Shown: positions 1 to 7,032, counted from the first letter of the stretch. The stretch is 11,673 bases of DNA from an uncultured Ruminococcus sp. (GCA_937907215.1 CALESG010000027.1:1-11673), one strand, 5' to 3'. The notes: a model not told the origin generated them from the letters alone. Program-made: numbers and translations.

Positions 1-30
1 CACCGAAGTGACACATCTGTAATTATCCAT
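1..30 (-). CDS. Start of a further operon gene (partial)
   Basis: An ATG at 30-28 on the minus strand opens a frame (Met-Asp-Asn-Tyr-Arg-Cys-Val-Thr-Ser-Val) that runs off the left edge. An AAGGAG lies six bases upstream of this ATG, in the 10-base gap after the stop of the preceding gene. The start is therefore well supported although only ten codons are visible. It continues the minus-strand operon of the helicase, the coiled-coil protein and the cysteine-cluster protein. The product cannot be named from ten residues. Confidence 0.65.
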   Translation of the reverse strand, partial: MDNYRCVTSV

Positions 31-40
31 GACATTCTCC

Positions 41-775
41 TTAATTCAGCGGCTCGATGATCTCGCCGGTTTCCGGGTCAACATTCAGTGCATCCTCTGC
101 ATCATAGCCCACATTTCTGCTGAGAGCCTTGACCTGCTCCGTCATAGCAGAGATCAGCTGGTATTCCTCCGGCGACAAAGCACGTTCCACTGTAAACTGC
201 GCCTGACTGTAATTGATACCTGTATTGCTTGACGCTTTCTTCAGAGTAAACTTAGTCACCACAGCGTTGGAGTTTTTGTATTTTGGAATCACACGCATGA
301 GATAACGTGTAAACGCTTTCAGAGAACCTGTAGGCAGGGACAGTATCATCGGGAAAATTTCGCCTTCACGGAGCAGATACAGACGACGGCGGTTCTTGCA
401 GGCTTTCGCACCGTTTTTACCTGAACCGTACTGATTCAGCGGACAAGTATCACAATTACCGCCGGGGTTGCCCTCACCGTTATGACCGTCAAAACTGCCG
501 CAGTCGGGCGGATTCGAGCCGCCCTGATACTCGCTTTTGTAGTAAGCGTTCAGAGAATGCTGATAAAGGATGACAGCAGAGAATTCCTTGACGGTTTCCG
601 GTTCATCGGGATCATCACCGGGAATCTCAAACATGATTCCTCCGCCGGAAGGAATTTTGACACGCTCAAAAGTAGCAGAAAGGCCGTCCATTTCCTCGCT
701 CATCACGTTAGCAAGATCAAAGTCCTGCAAGGCGAGAAAGCCTGTGTTGTTTGTTTCCATCAATTCATTTTTCAT
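41..775 (-). CDS. Mobile-element protein with four-cysteine cluster, unknown function
   Basis: This is a 244-residue soluble protein with no signal peptide or membrane segment. The middle holds Cys92, Cys108, Cys111 and Cys126 in a Gly/Asn-rich stretch (Pro-Pro-Asp-Cys-Gly, then Cys-x2-Cys-Pro-Leu-Asn, then Ala-Cys-Lys), which suggests a bound metal such as zinc. A basic Arg-Arg-Arg run and a Leu-Pro-Thr-Gly-Ser segment follow. I recall this layout from hypothetical proteins in Firmicute phages and integrative elements, next to helicase or replication genes. A DNA-handling role is only an inference. I chose the ATG at 775 because an AAAGGA lies about 10 bases upstream. A further in-frame ATG at 793 overlaps the previous stop as ATGA and would add six residues. 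Confidence 0.8.
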   Translation of the reverse strand: MKNELMETNNTGFLALQDFDLANVMSEEMDGLSATFERVKIPSGGGIMFEIPGDDPDEPETVKEFSAVILYQHSLNAYYKSEYQGGSNPPDCGSFDGHNGEGNPGGNCDTCPLNQYGSGKNGAKACKNRRRLYLLREGEIFPMILSLPTGSLKAFTRYLMRVIPKYKNSNAVVTKFTLKKASSNTGINYSQAQFTVERALSPEEYQLISAMTEQVKALSRNVGYDAEDALNVDPETGEIIEPLN

Positions 776-789
776 AGTTCTGATTCCTT

Positions 790-1203
790 TCATTTCGTGG
801 ATTTGCGGACAGACACAGAGGTCTGCTCATAGACGTTTACAAGACCGCTGAGCCATTCCGGAACGGTATCCTGATTTTCTGCAATCTGCTCTTTCACAAA
901 AGCCGACAGGCTATTGGCGTTGACAGTTTCATAAACAAGCTCTCCGAATCCGTTTTCTTTCAGAGCAGAATACAACTCATCTTTACGACCAGCCATAGCG
1001 GACGCACGTGTCTTTGTTGTCAGCGAGAACATTGTTCCGGCACGGGTAAAGTTCTGCGTTTCAGTTTCTGCCATCAGCTGTACAAGGGCATATTCTGTCT
1101 TGTCGATGTTAGCATTGATGTCCTTGACACGTTGCTCTGCGTTCTTTTTCTCCTCACGAAGCTGTTTTAACTGCTCTGCCAGTTCATACATATTCAGTTC
1201 CAT
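790..1203 (-). CDS. Small coiled-coil protein of the helicase operon
   Basis: This 137-residue protein has no enzyme motif that I recognise. Residues 1-40 are rich in Glu, Lys, Gln and Leu with heptad-like spacing and probably form a coiled coil. The rest is a mixed, soluble domain that includes the segment Glu-Trp-Leu-Ser-Gly-Leu-Val-Asn-Val-Tyr-Glu. Its start lies two bases beyond the helicase stop, and its AGGAGG site is inside the last helicase codons, so the two are probably translationally coupled. Its TGA overlaps an ATG of the next gene. Constant company with the helicase and the cysteine-cluster protein suggests a shared job in a mobile element. A scaffold or accessory role is a guess. 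A second Met at residue 5 is a less likely start. Confidence 0.8.
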   Translation of the reverse strand: MELNMYELAEQLKQLREEKKNAEQRVKDINANIDKTEYALVQLMAETETQNFTRAGTMFSLTTKTRASAMAGRKDELYSALKENGFGELVYETVNANSLSAFVKEQIAENQDTVPEWLSGLVNVYEQTSVSVRKSTK

Positions 1204-1204
1204 T

Positions 1205-2647
1205 TTAGTCCTCCTTTTCCTGAAACGGATTGATTCCGTTACGATAATCGTCTACCAGCGTTCTTGCCAAATCCACCTTATCACGCAGTGAACGCAGAAT
1301 TTTTGCATCAACTGTATTCTTTGCGATAAGATAGATATACAGGCAATTTTCAGTCTGTGATACTCTGTGGATTCTTGCTTTTGCCTGTTCAAAATTGGAC
1401 ATGGAATAATCCAGACTGTAGAACACCATTGTTGACGCTGCGGTCAGTGTAATTCCAAGTCCTGCCGCTGCGATCTGTCCTACAAAAACACGACAGTCTG
1501 CATCATTCTGAAATTTTCGGATTTCCTCGGCACGGTCAGAAATACCGCCACGAACAGAAGCATATCCGATATTTTTCTTTTCCAGAAGTTTCTGGATATC
1601 GTTCAGCTCCGGCACAAATCTTGCCATGATGACCAGCTTTTTATCTTCGGCAAACATCGTGTCGAGAATATCGGAAAGTGCGTCCAGCTTTGCCGTACTG
1701 ACAGAAGTTGTATCGCCCTCGTCATCGGTTAAGTGACCGCCTGTCATCTGCGATAAACGGAGCATTTTTGTCAGAACATTGACTGCTGAAACCTCCGAAT
1801 CTGCAAGTTCCGCAAAGCTATCTTTTTCAAGCTGCTTGTACAGCTTCATAGATTTCGGCTCAAGTTCTATAGCGCGGATTTCTTCTGTGATTTCGGGTAA
1901 GTCAAGACATTCTGCTTTTGTCACACGATAGGCGATAGAATGCATTTTTTGAAGAAAATCGTCCATCATCTGTTTCTTGAAAACAGGAATATGATTGCCA
2001 TAGCCGCACATATCAAAATATCTGTTGCGGAACACATAGAAACTTGTTCCGAAAATTTCGCTGTTCAGAAAACGGTACTGGGAAAAGACATCGATCTCCT
2101 TATTGGTGATAAGCGTTCCGGTAAGAAGCAGCTTGTACCTTGCTTTGTCACCTAAATGGTGCATTGCTTTGGACTGGGAATTACGGTTTTCCTTGATTTT
2201 ATGTGCTTCATCGCAGATGATAAGATCAGCATCAAAGGCAATCAGTTCTTTTTCTAAACGCCATGCAGATTCGTAGTTGACTACAGCGATTTGCAGAACA
2301 TTTCCATGTAGTTTTTTAAGCTGTTCTTTCTTCTGAGAACTGCTGCCTTTTAAAATGGTCAGCTGATATGGGAAATCTGCAAAACGCGCGAACTCTTGTT
2401 CCCACACACCAAGGATTGACAGTGGTGCTGTAATCAGAATTTTTTTGATGTGTCTGTGCTGGTGCAGGATTCCTGCAATTGCAATACTGGTTATGGTCTT
2501 GCCACAGCTCATTTCCATCAGCAGTGCAACTCCGTTGCTATGTACATCTGATGGCAGGATTCCGAATCGTTCGCAGGAAAACCGGCAGGCATTCTGCTGA
2601 TGCTGGTACAGATTTGCTTTGATTGGGATTTTTAGGATTTCTTTCAT
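1205..2647 (-). CDS. SNF2-like superfamily 2 DNA helicase/translocase
   Basis: This is a 480-residue ATP-dependent DNA translocase with the SNF2-type two-lobe core and little else. Motif I is Met-Ser-Cys-Gly-Lys-Thr (46-51), with a Ser-Cys in place of the usual Gly-Leu/Ile. Motif II is Asp-Glu-Ala-His (146-149) and motif III is Thr-Gly-Thr (176-178). In lobe 2, Gly-Leu-Gly-Ile-Thr-Leu lies near 396-401 and motif VI reads Gln-Ala-x-x-Arg-Ile-His-Arg-x-x-Gln (421-431). There is no nuclease or chromatin-reader domain. Compact SNF2 proteins like this occur in Firmicute phages and integrative elements and are presumed to act in replication or recombination. I chose the ATG at 2647 because an AAGGAG precedes it at good spacing. 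The open frame continues to 2719, but those codons overlap the 3' end of the regulator pseudogene in another frame. Confidence 0.92.
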   Translation of the reverse strand: MKEILKIPIKANLYQHQQNACRFSCERFGILPSDVHSNGVALLMEMSCGKTITSIAIAGILHQHRHIKKILITAPLSILGVWEQEFARFADFPYQLTILKGSSSQKKEQLKKLHGNVLQIAVVNYESAWRLEKELIAFDADLIICDEAHKIKENRNSQSKAMHHLGDKARYKLLLTGTLITNKEIDVFSQYRFLNSEIFGTSFYVFRNRYFDMCGYGNHIPVFKKQMMDDFLQKMHSIAYRVTKAECLDLPEITEEIRAIELEPKSMKLYKQLEKDSFAELADSEVSAVNVLTKMLRLSQMTGGHLTDDEGDTTSVSTAKLDALSDILDTMFAEDKKLVIMARFVPELNDIQKLLEKKNIGYASVRGGISDRAEEIRKFQNDADCRVFVGQIAAAGLGITLTAASTMVFYSLDYSMSNFEQAKARIHRVSQTENCLYIYLIAKNTVDAKILRSLRDKVDLARTLVDDYRNGINPFQEKED

Positions 2648-2675
2648 TTTGTGATTCTCCTTATGTAAAATACAT

Positions 2676-2999
2676 TTATGGTGCTGAAAAATCGGCGATA
2701 ATGCTTTCCATAACTTCAAGTTTATGCCCGTTCAACCCAAGTTTTAGTTCTTCAAGCAGATTTAATTGTGCTGGAGCAAGGTGAATTACAAAATAACCAC
2801 TGTCGAGTTCAACTCCACCATATTTGCCTCGTTTTGTTTTTACTTTACATCGGTCTGCTAATGCTTAAATATCATATTTGATAGTTCTTATTGAAACCTC
2901 CAGTTCTTTTGCCAGATTAGGGATAGTTTCGTGTCCTCTCATATGAAGAATATACAATATTTCTTCTCGTCTTTGTTCTGTTGTTAAAGTTATTCTCAC
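2676..2999 (-). pseudogene. DeoR-like HTH regulator broken by an in-frame TAA
   Basis: The frame begins at GTG 2999, just downstream of an AGAGGTGAG ribosome binding site. It encodes a DeoR/HTH_11-type N-terminus (Thr-Glu-Gln-Arg-Arg-Glu-Glu-Ile-Leu, then a helix-turn-helix ending Ser-Ile-Arg-Thr-Ile-Lys-Tyr-Asp-Ile) and then hits TAA at 2867-2865. The same frame continues for 62 open codons to a TAA at 2678-2676. That part includes Lys-Arg-Gly-Lys-Tyr-Gly-Gly-Val and ends Ile-Ile-Ala-Asp-Phe-Ser-Ala-Pro. Family members normally read on through Asp-Ile-Glu-Ala-Leu at the break, so a single GAA-to-TAA change explains it. The gene stands directly upstream of the helicase, where such regulators usually sit. 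As it stands, only a 44-residue HTH fragment would be made. A sequencing error is an alternative. Confidence 0.75.
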
Positions 3000-3022
3000 C
3001 TGCTCACCTCTTTTTCTGCCCG

Positions 3023-3051
3023 TAAATATATCATACATCGTAAAGGTGCAA
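3023..3051 (-). promoter_or_regulatory. Probable promoter of the left operon
   Basis: On the minus strand a TTGCAC (3051-3046) is followed 17 bases later by TATTTA (3028-3023); a TATATT at 3030-3025 would give 15-base spacing. The inferred start site is about 16 bases upstream of the GTG at 2999, just before its ribosome binding site. It is the only good candidate for driving the regulator, helicase and downstream genes. Confidence 0.5.
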
Positions 3052-3063
3052 CCACTTTGCACC
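3045..3063. promoter_or_regulatory. Palindromic operator candidate over the -35 box
   Basis: This is a perfect inverted repeat with seven-base arms, GGTGCAA and TTGCACC, around a five-base centre CCACT. One arm contains the probable -35 box of the left operon, so a protein bound here would block transcription. Autoregulation by the adjacent HTH protein is the simple guess. That protein is now truncated by a nonsense codon, so control may be lost. Confidence 0.45.
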
Positions 3064-3476
3064 TTAAAAAATAAAAAAAGATTATTTTCAAAATATTGTA
3101 TGATTGCACAATTGGAATCTTAGAGACGCTTCTTTATTTATGCAATTTGTATTGTGAGCTTGATGGGATACGGAATTACAGTATGCTTTTTAGTATATAT
3201 TGCTCTGTACTTGTTCTGATTTAAAGATGAGTGTTATTTGCCCTCTTAGAAATACTAAGACAAATAAAGGAGCCATAATCGGAAGGTCAGATTTGTAAAC
3301 TTTTTATGAACAATAGCTAAGGATATAAAAAAGAGCATAACCTTCGGCATGTAAGGCCGAATAGTTATGCTTTGGGCTTGAAAATATTATATCGTGCTTT
3401 ACCTGAAATTGCAATAGCCTGATACATTTTAATCAAAATATTTTTTAATATTTGTTTATATTAATTGGAAAACAGA
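3064..3476. other. Intergenic stretch without a gene
   Basis: This is AT-rich sequence between the minus-strand operon and the plus-strand promoter at 3477. No frame here is long or has a convincing ribosome binding site. The only clear structure is the minus-strand terminator hairpin described separately. A 20-codon minus-strand frame (about 3429-3367, ending in the hairpin stem) was noticed but has no ribosome binding site and a stop shortly upstream. Confidence 0.6.
3326..3373 (-). terminator. Orphan minus-strand intrinsic terminator
   Basis: A long stem is formed by AGCATAAC (3334-3341) with GTTATGCT (3364-3371), and TTCGGC (3343-3348) with GCCGAA (3356-3361), with a seven-base loop. Read on the minus strand the stem is followed by CTCTTTTTTATAT, a good U-tract. 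On the plus strand only CTTTGGG follows, so it is directional. No minus-strand gene is visible upstream of it, so it may belong to a lost gene or shield the left operon from antisense transcription. Confidence 0.7.
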
Positions 3477-3505
3477 TTGCTTTTTCCGAGGCATTATGCT
3501 ATAAT
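3477..3505 (+). promoter_or_regulatory. Strong sigma-A promoter with extended -10
   Basis: A TTGCTT -35 box (3477-3482), a 17-base spacer and a perfect TATAAT (3500-3505) preceded by TGC give an extended -10 promoter. Transcription would start near 3512, ahead of the GAGGAG and ATG at 3540, and run on into the HipA-like gene at 3859. It has kept near-consensus form although the genes it serves are damaged. Confidence 0.75.
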
Positions 3506-3539
3506 TGAAAAAGAAATGTTTAAAAGAGGAGACGATGCT

Positions 3540-3737
3540 ATGACACAGGAATCGGTTCTTGACAGAGCCATATATCAGGCTAATTTAACTTTTATTGTAT
3601 CCAAGGGATTTGATGTCAAATCGTCTATAGGACTGTAAGAGACAAGGAAATAGATTGAAACTGCCAATCCGGATGAGCTGATGTACGATGAGCCGACAGG
3701 TGATACATTTAATATACAGATGGGCAGCCTGCACTAA
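3540..3737 (+). pseudogene. Short ORF and stop-interrupted remnant, unrecognised
   Basis: An ATG at 3540, eight bases after AGAGGAG and just downstream of a strong promoter, opens a 32-codon frame that ends in TAA at 3636-3638. The same frame has another stop at 3651 (TAG). It then reads 27 clean codons (Ile-Glu-Thr-Ala-Asn-Pro-Asp-Glu-Leu-Met and on) to a TAA at 3735. The composition of that stretch looks protein-like, so I read the region as a decayed gene of at least 65 codons. The 32-residue peptide could instead be a genuine small protein. I do not recognise either part. Its position directly before a HipA-like gene would suit a toxin-antitoxin partner, but no HTH or antitoxin motif is visible. 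Confidence 0.35.
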
Positions 3738-3858
3738 AGGATGCTGCTGAAAACTATAGATGTGGTACTGCGTAAGTGCTAAAGTTAGCATAGTTACAGA
3801 CATTGAATGAAAATGAAGATTATATTCAGGACTAAACTAACAGCGGAGAGGGTTTATA

Positions 3859-4647
3859 ATGATTTTAAACGGAAAGTATCTTAAGCGGATTCCTTATAGG
3901 GATTCACGTGGTACATATGGTACATCGGGTCAGCTTTACATTGCAGAGGATATAAAGGGTACCAGGTTTCTGGTAAAGACAAAGTCTGTAGATGCAGCCA
4001 ATGAATATGTTGCTCACAGATTTGCAAAGCTCATAGGTATTCCAACTTCTGATGCGGTTTTAATAAAAGAGAACAATGATGATGTAAGCGTTGGGATCAA
4101 ATATGAGCAAGATTTCACACGAGTCAGTATGGATGATTTTCGAGGGAGTGAGAGGTATAAGAATTCGGAAATTTTGCTCAATGGTGAACAGATAAAGCAT
4201 GCACTGGAGTACGAGTTGAAATATCCCGATGATTAGCCTTTTCTTGCGGATCTTATGGCATATATGTGTTTTCGTCGTCTCATTGTTTTGGAAGATAATC
4301 CACAGCTTGCTTTTGCTCGCAATCGTCTGATATCCTTCGATTATGCCGAGTCGTTTTATCTTACAGAGGAATCCTTTGGTGCTATGCTGATGACAAAAGA
4401 TATTTCGATCCCTCTATCCGTGTTTTGTGATCATCTCTTATTGGACGGCTCATACATATCTGCAATTGAGGTTTTACGGCGTCCTGACACGGATTTTCTT
4501 ATAGATGCCTTCCTTGCTCCGCTTAATAAATTTGAAGATACAAATTTAGACCCAATTCTTACTGATCTTGACGCCGTATTCCCGTCAGTTGTTTCAGACT
4601 TTTATGGTAATTGTTTTGAGGCAATCAGAAGAGCAATAAATAGCTGA
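3859..4647 (+). pseudogene. HipA-like kinase-fold gene split by an in-frame TAG
   Basis: An ATG at 3859, six bases after GGAGAGGG, opens a frame that stops at TAG 4234-4236 after 125 codons. The same frame then continues open for 136 codons to the TGA at 4647, giving 262 positions in all. The first half has Phe-Leu-Val-Lys-Thr-Lys followed by Ala-Asn-Glu-Tyr-Val-Ala-His-Arg-Phe-Ala-Lys-Leu-Ile-Gly-Ile-Pro. This matches the ATP-lysine and Glu-helix region of HipA-like kinases. The second half has Glu-Asp-Asn-Pro-Gln-Leu and then Ile-Ser-Phe-Asp-Tyr-Ala-Glu-Ser-Phe, where the catalytic loop and metal-binding Asp should lie; the loop is not canonical. The continuous frame on both sides suggests one recent nonsense change. 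The C-terminal half has ATG codons at 4255 and 4264 but no good ribosome binding site. The family call is moderate. Confidence 0.5.
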
Positions 4648-4851
4648 TTGATGTTAGTGATTATTTGTCGGAGGAGGAGCAATTCAGTAGATGCTGTGTA
4701 GACCGCCTCCTATGTATGTCATAATGATGAATTAAATGAGAATATGAAAAGCGTAGTAACCAGTCTTGTAGAAACCATATTGGAAAATCAAGAAAATGAG
4801 TCGTGAGGCGCTTTAATGAAATATGATCTTCCGGAAAGTTGAATATATAGT

Positions 4852-5409
4852 ATGGAAAACATAAAAATCATCAAAAGCAAAAGAAGAACGATTTCTCTGC
4901 AAATCAAGTTGGACGGAAGCATTGAGCTGAAAGTACCTATGCAGGTGAAAGACGCTCAGATTAAAGACTTTCTGCATCAAAAGTCCGATTTGATCGAGAA
5001 ACATGTGCAGGCAGTTAAGGAACGTCAGCAACAAATGTCACAGATAAAACCTTTGACAATAGAAGAAATACATGAGCTTGCAAATCAGGCATTGGAAGTT
5101 ATTCCGGAACGAGTCGCTTATTTTGCCCCATTAGTTGGGGTGAATTATGGACGTATTACGATACGCAATCAGAAAAGCAGATGGGGCAGCTGTTCGAGCA
5201 AAGGAAATTTGAACTTTAATTGTTTGCTTATGCTGATGCCGCCGGATGTGTTGGATTATGTGGTCGTGCATGAGCTGTGCCACAGAAAAGAAATGAATCA
5301 CTCACCGCAATTCTGGGCAGAGGTCAGGAAAGTCCTGCCTGATTATGAAAAGCAGAAATTATGGCTGAAAGAACATGGCGATGAAATTATGATGAGAATG
5401 ACGGGATGA
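4852..5409 (+). CDS. ygjP: YgjP-type SprT-like zinc metallopeptidase
   Basis: This is a 185-residue predicted cytoplasmic zinc-dependent peptidase of the YgjP/DUF45 family. The gluzincin motif His-Glu-Leu-Cys-His is at 140-144, followed by Met-Asn-His-Ser-Pro-Gln-Phe-Trp (148-155), whose His150 is the likely third zinc ligand. The family signature Trp-Gly-Ser-Cys-Ser lies at 111-115. Length is near the family norm but the N-terminal barrel region is short. Members are often found beside type I restriction genes, but none is visible here. A stop at 4840-4842 in frame makes the ATG at 4852 the earliest possible Met. No strong ribosome binding site precedes it (GGAAAG lies 13 bases away). It is the first gene of a six-gene plus-strand run, and no clear promoter is visible in the 204 bases before it. 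Confidence 0.9.
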   Translation: MENIKIIKSKRRTISLQIKLDGSIELKVPMQVKDAQIKDFLHQKSDLIEKHVQAVKERQQQMSQIKPLTIEEIHELANQALEVIPERVAYFAPLVGVNYGRITIRNQKSRWGSCSSKGNLNFNCLLMLMPPDVLDYVVVHELCHRKEMNHSPQFWAEVRKVLPDYEKQKLWLKEHGDEIMMRMTG

Positions 5410-5415
5410 AATAGT

Positions 5416-5859
5416 ATGATAAAAATTATGTTTGTCTGCCACGGCAATATCTGCCGCAGTCCGATGGCGGAGTTTATTTTTAAAGATATGCTGAAAAAGT
5501 GCGGACGTGAATCGGAATTTATTGTTGCTTCCAGTGCCACAAGTACCGAGGAAATATGGAACGGAATCGGCAATCCTGTATATCCGCCTGCAAAATCAGA
5601 ACTTGCAAAGCACGGCATTTCCTGCGAGGGAAAAATAGCCGTACAGCTGAAAAAATCAGATTATGATAAATATGATTTATTTCCCTGTATGGACAGCAGA
5701 AATGTCACAAACACAATGCGGATTTTCGGCAGTGATCCCGATCATAAAGTCCGCAAACTGCTGAAAAATAAGGATGTTTCAGACCCTTGGTATACGGATA
5801 AGTTTGATGTTGCCTATAATGATATTTATAAAGGCTGCAAAGGGCTTTTGAAGGAATAA
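5416..5859 (+). CDS. Low-molecular-weight protein tyrosine phosphatase
   Basis: This 147-residue cytoplasmic phosphatase would remove phosphate from tyrosine (or arginine) side chains. The P-loop Cys-x5-Arg-Ser is at 8-15 (Cys-His-Gly-Asn-Ile-Cys-Arg-Ser), at the extreme N-terminus as in all family members. The general-acid loop reads Ser-Asp-Pro-Trp-Tyr near residue 122. Length is typical. It starts six bases after the ygjP stop and has a poor ribosome binding site, so it is probably translated by coupling from the upstream gene. In Firmicutes such enzymes counter tyrosine or arginine kinases, but no kinase gene is intact nearby. The partner in this operon is unknown. Confidence 0.95.
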   Translation: MIKIMFVCHGNICRSPMAEFIFKDMLKKCGRESEFIVASSATSTEEIWNGIGNPVYPPAKSELAKHGISCEGKIAVQLKKSDYDKYDLFPCMDSRNVTNTMRIFGSDPDHKVRKLLKNKDVSDPWYTDKFDVAYNDIYKGCKGLLKE

Positions 5860-5876
5860 TGAATTAGGAGGACTAT

Positions 5877-6317
5877 ATGGAATACAAATTTTATGGCTGG
5901 GAAACAGCAATAGTTAAGCCAATAAACAACACATATCCGGGGATTCATTCACCGTTAGATTTATACGATGCATTGTCAGAAATATGGTGTGCGGGAACCT
6001 GTGCGCCGAGGATGAGGGACAGGTGGACTTCGGACAATAAAACGCTTGGACAATGCTCCATAACAGCATTTCTTGCACAGGATATTTTCGGCGGAAATGT
6101 CTATGGTATACTCCGTAACGGCGGCAATTATCATTGTTACAATGTAATCGGCGACTGTGTCTTTGACCTGACAAGTGAGCAGTTCGGCGATGAAAAGCTT
6201 GTATATGAAAATAATCCAAAGCAGTTCAGAGAGGTTCATTTTGCAAAAGAGGAAAAACGCTTACGATATGAGTTTTTGAAAAAAGCATTGCAGGAGTATA
6301 TGAAACGTGAGGTATGA
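5877..6317 (+). CDS. YunG-like protein with putative Cys-His-Asp triad
   Basis: This 146-residue soluble protein resembles Bacillus YunG. The key segment has Trp-Thr-Ser-Asp-Asn and then Gly-Gln-Cys-Ser-Ile-Thr-Ala (58-64, Cys60). Phe-Gly-Gly and Asn-Tyr-His-Cys-Tyr-Asn (His86) follow, then Phe-Asp-Leu-Thr-Ser-Glu-Gln-Phe (Asp97). This order of Cys, His and Asp is that of papain or transglutaminase-like folds, so a thiol hydrolase activity is plausible but unproven for the family. An AGGAGG lies six bases before the ATG, the best ribosome binding site of this operon. Its last 11 bases overlap the sfsA start. The family call is fairly secure; the reaction and substrate are unknown. Confidence 0.8.
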   Translation: MEYKFYGWETAIVKPINNTYPGIHSPLDLYDALSEIWCAGTCAPRMRDRWTSDNKTLGQCSITAFLAQDIFGGNVYGILRNGGNYHCYNVIGDCVFDLTSEQFGDEKLVYENNPKQFREVHFAKEEKRLRYEFLKKALQEYMKREV

Positions 6318-7020
6318 GAAGATAGTTTCAGCCCGATTTATATCACGTCTGAACCGTTTTGTTGCACAGGTTTTTCTGAATGGAGAGGAAGTTTCCGCCC
6401 ACGTAAAAAATACAGGAAGATGCCGTGAATTGCTTTTTCCCGAAGCTGTTGTTTATCTGGAAGATTTCAGTTACCGACAAGGAAAACGCAAGTTGTTATA
6501 CGATCTGATCACAGTCAGAAAAGGCGATTTATTGATAAATATGGACTCACAAGCTCCAAATAAAGTTGCAGGAGAAGCCTTGGAAAACGGCAATATAAAG
6601 TTGCCCGGTATGTCGGAACTGACGATAATTCGTCCGGAAAAAGTATATGGTGATTCTCGTTTTGATTTCTATATCGAGGACGAAAATGGTGAAAAAGGTT
6701 TTGTTGAGGTCAAGGGCGTAACGCTTGAAAATGACGGTATAGCCTCATTTCCGGACGCACCTACCGAGAGAGGAGTGAAGCATCTCAATGAGCTTGTCAG
6801 GGCAATGGAAAATGGTTATCACAGTTATGTGCTGTTTGTGATTCAGGTGTCGGGAATAAAGCTGTTTACTCCGAATGATGCGATACATAGGGAATTTGGC
6901 GATGCTCTGAGATATGCGGCTGAAAAAGGAGTACATATTCTTGCTTACGAGTGTGCGGTAACACCTGACAGTCTGGAAATCACAAAAAATGTTCCGATAG
7001 AATTGAAGCTGAAATCGTGA
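6307..7020 (+). CDS. sfsA: SfsA family DNA/RNA nuclease
   Basis: This 237-residue protein covers the full SfsA family length. It has the N-terminal OB-like part with Ala-His-Val-Lys-Asn-Thr-Gly-Arg-Cys (31-39). A PD-(D/E)XK nuclease core follows: Ser-Arg-Phe-Asp (Asp120) then Phe-Val-Glu-Val-Lys-Gly-Val-Thr (Glu134, Lys136), and the family block Phe-Pro-Asp-Ala-Pro-Thr-Glu-Arg-Gly (148-156). SfsA was first named for a sugar-fermentation effect and later shown to be a nuclease; its cellular job remains unclear. The start is GTG 6307, which overlaps the YunG-like gene by 11 bases, with GGAG 10 bases upstream. Translational coupling is therefore likely. Confidence 0.93.
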   Translation: MRYEKIVSARFISRLNRFVAQVFLNGEEVSAHVKNTGRCRELLFPEAVVYLEDFSYRQGKRKLLYDLITVRKGDLLINMDSQAPNKVAGEALENGNIKLPGMSELTIIRPEKVYGDSRFDFYIEDENGEKGFVEVKGVTLENDGIASFPDAPTERGVKHLNELVRAMENGYHSYVLFVIQVSGIKLFTPNDAIHREFGDALRYAAEKGVHILAYECAVTPDSLEITKNVPIELKLKS

Positions 7021-7032
7021 GGAGGTCAATAC

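Noticed and set aside
2648..2719. Longer helicase start at 2719
   Set aside because: The extra 24 codons overlap the conserved 3' end of the regulator pseudogene in another frame, and the ATG at 2647 has the ribosome binding site.
3585..3803. 72-codon minus-strand frame upstream of the orphan terminator
   Set aside because: It would give the terminator a gene, but its composition is not protein-like, it lacks a convincing ribosome binding site and it opposes a strong plus-strand promoter.
2676..4647. Idea that stop codons are reassigned in this organism because two genes contain a single in-frame stop
   Set aside because: The two stops differ (TAA and TAG), and intact genes next to them end normally at TAA and TGA. 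Independent nonsense mutations are simpler. Only amber readthrough is left open as a finding.
4667..4712. GGAGG/CCTCC complementarity in the gap before ygjP, possibly a hairpin or terminator
   Set aside because: The arms are only about five bases with a loop of some 30 bases and no T-run; purine and pyrimidine runs explain it.
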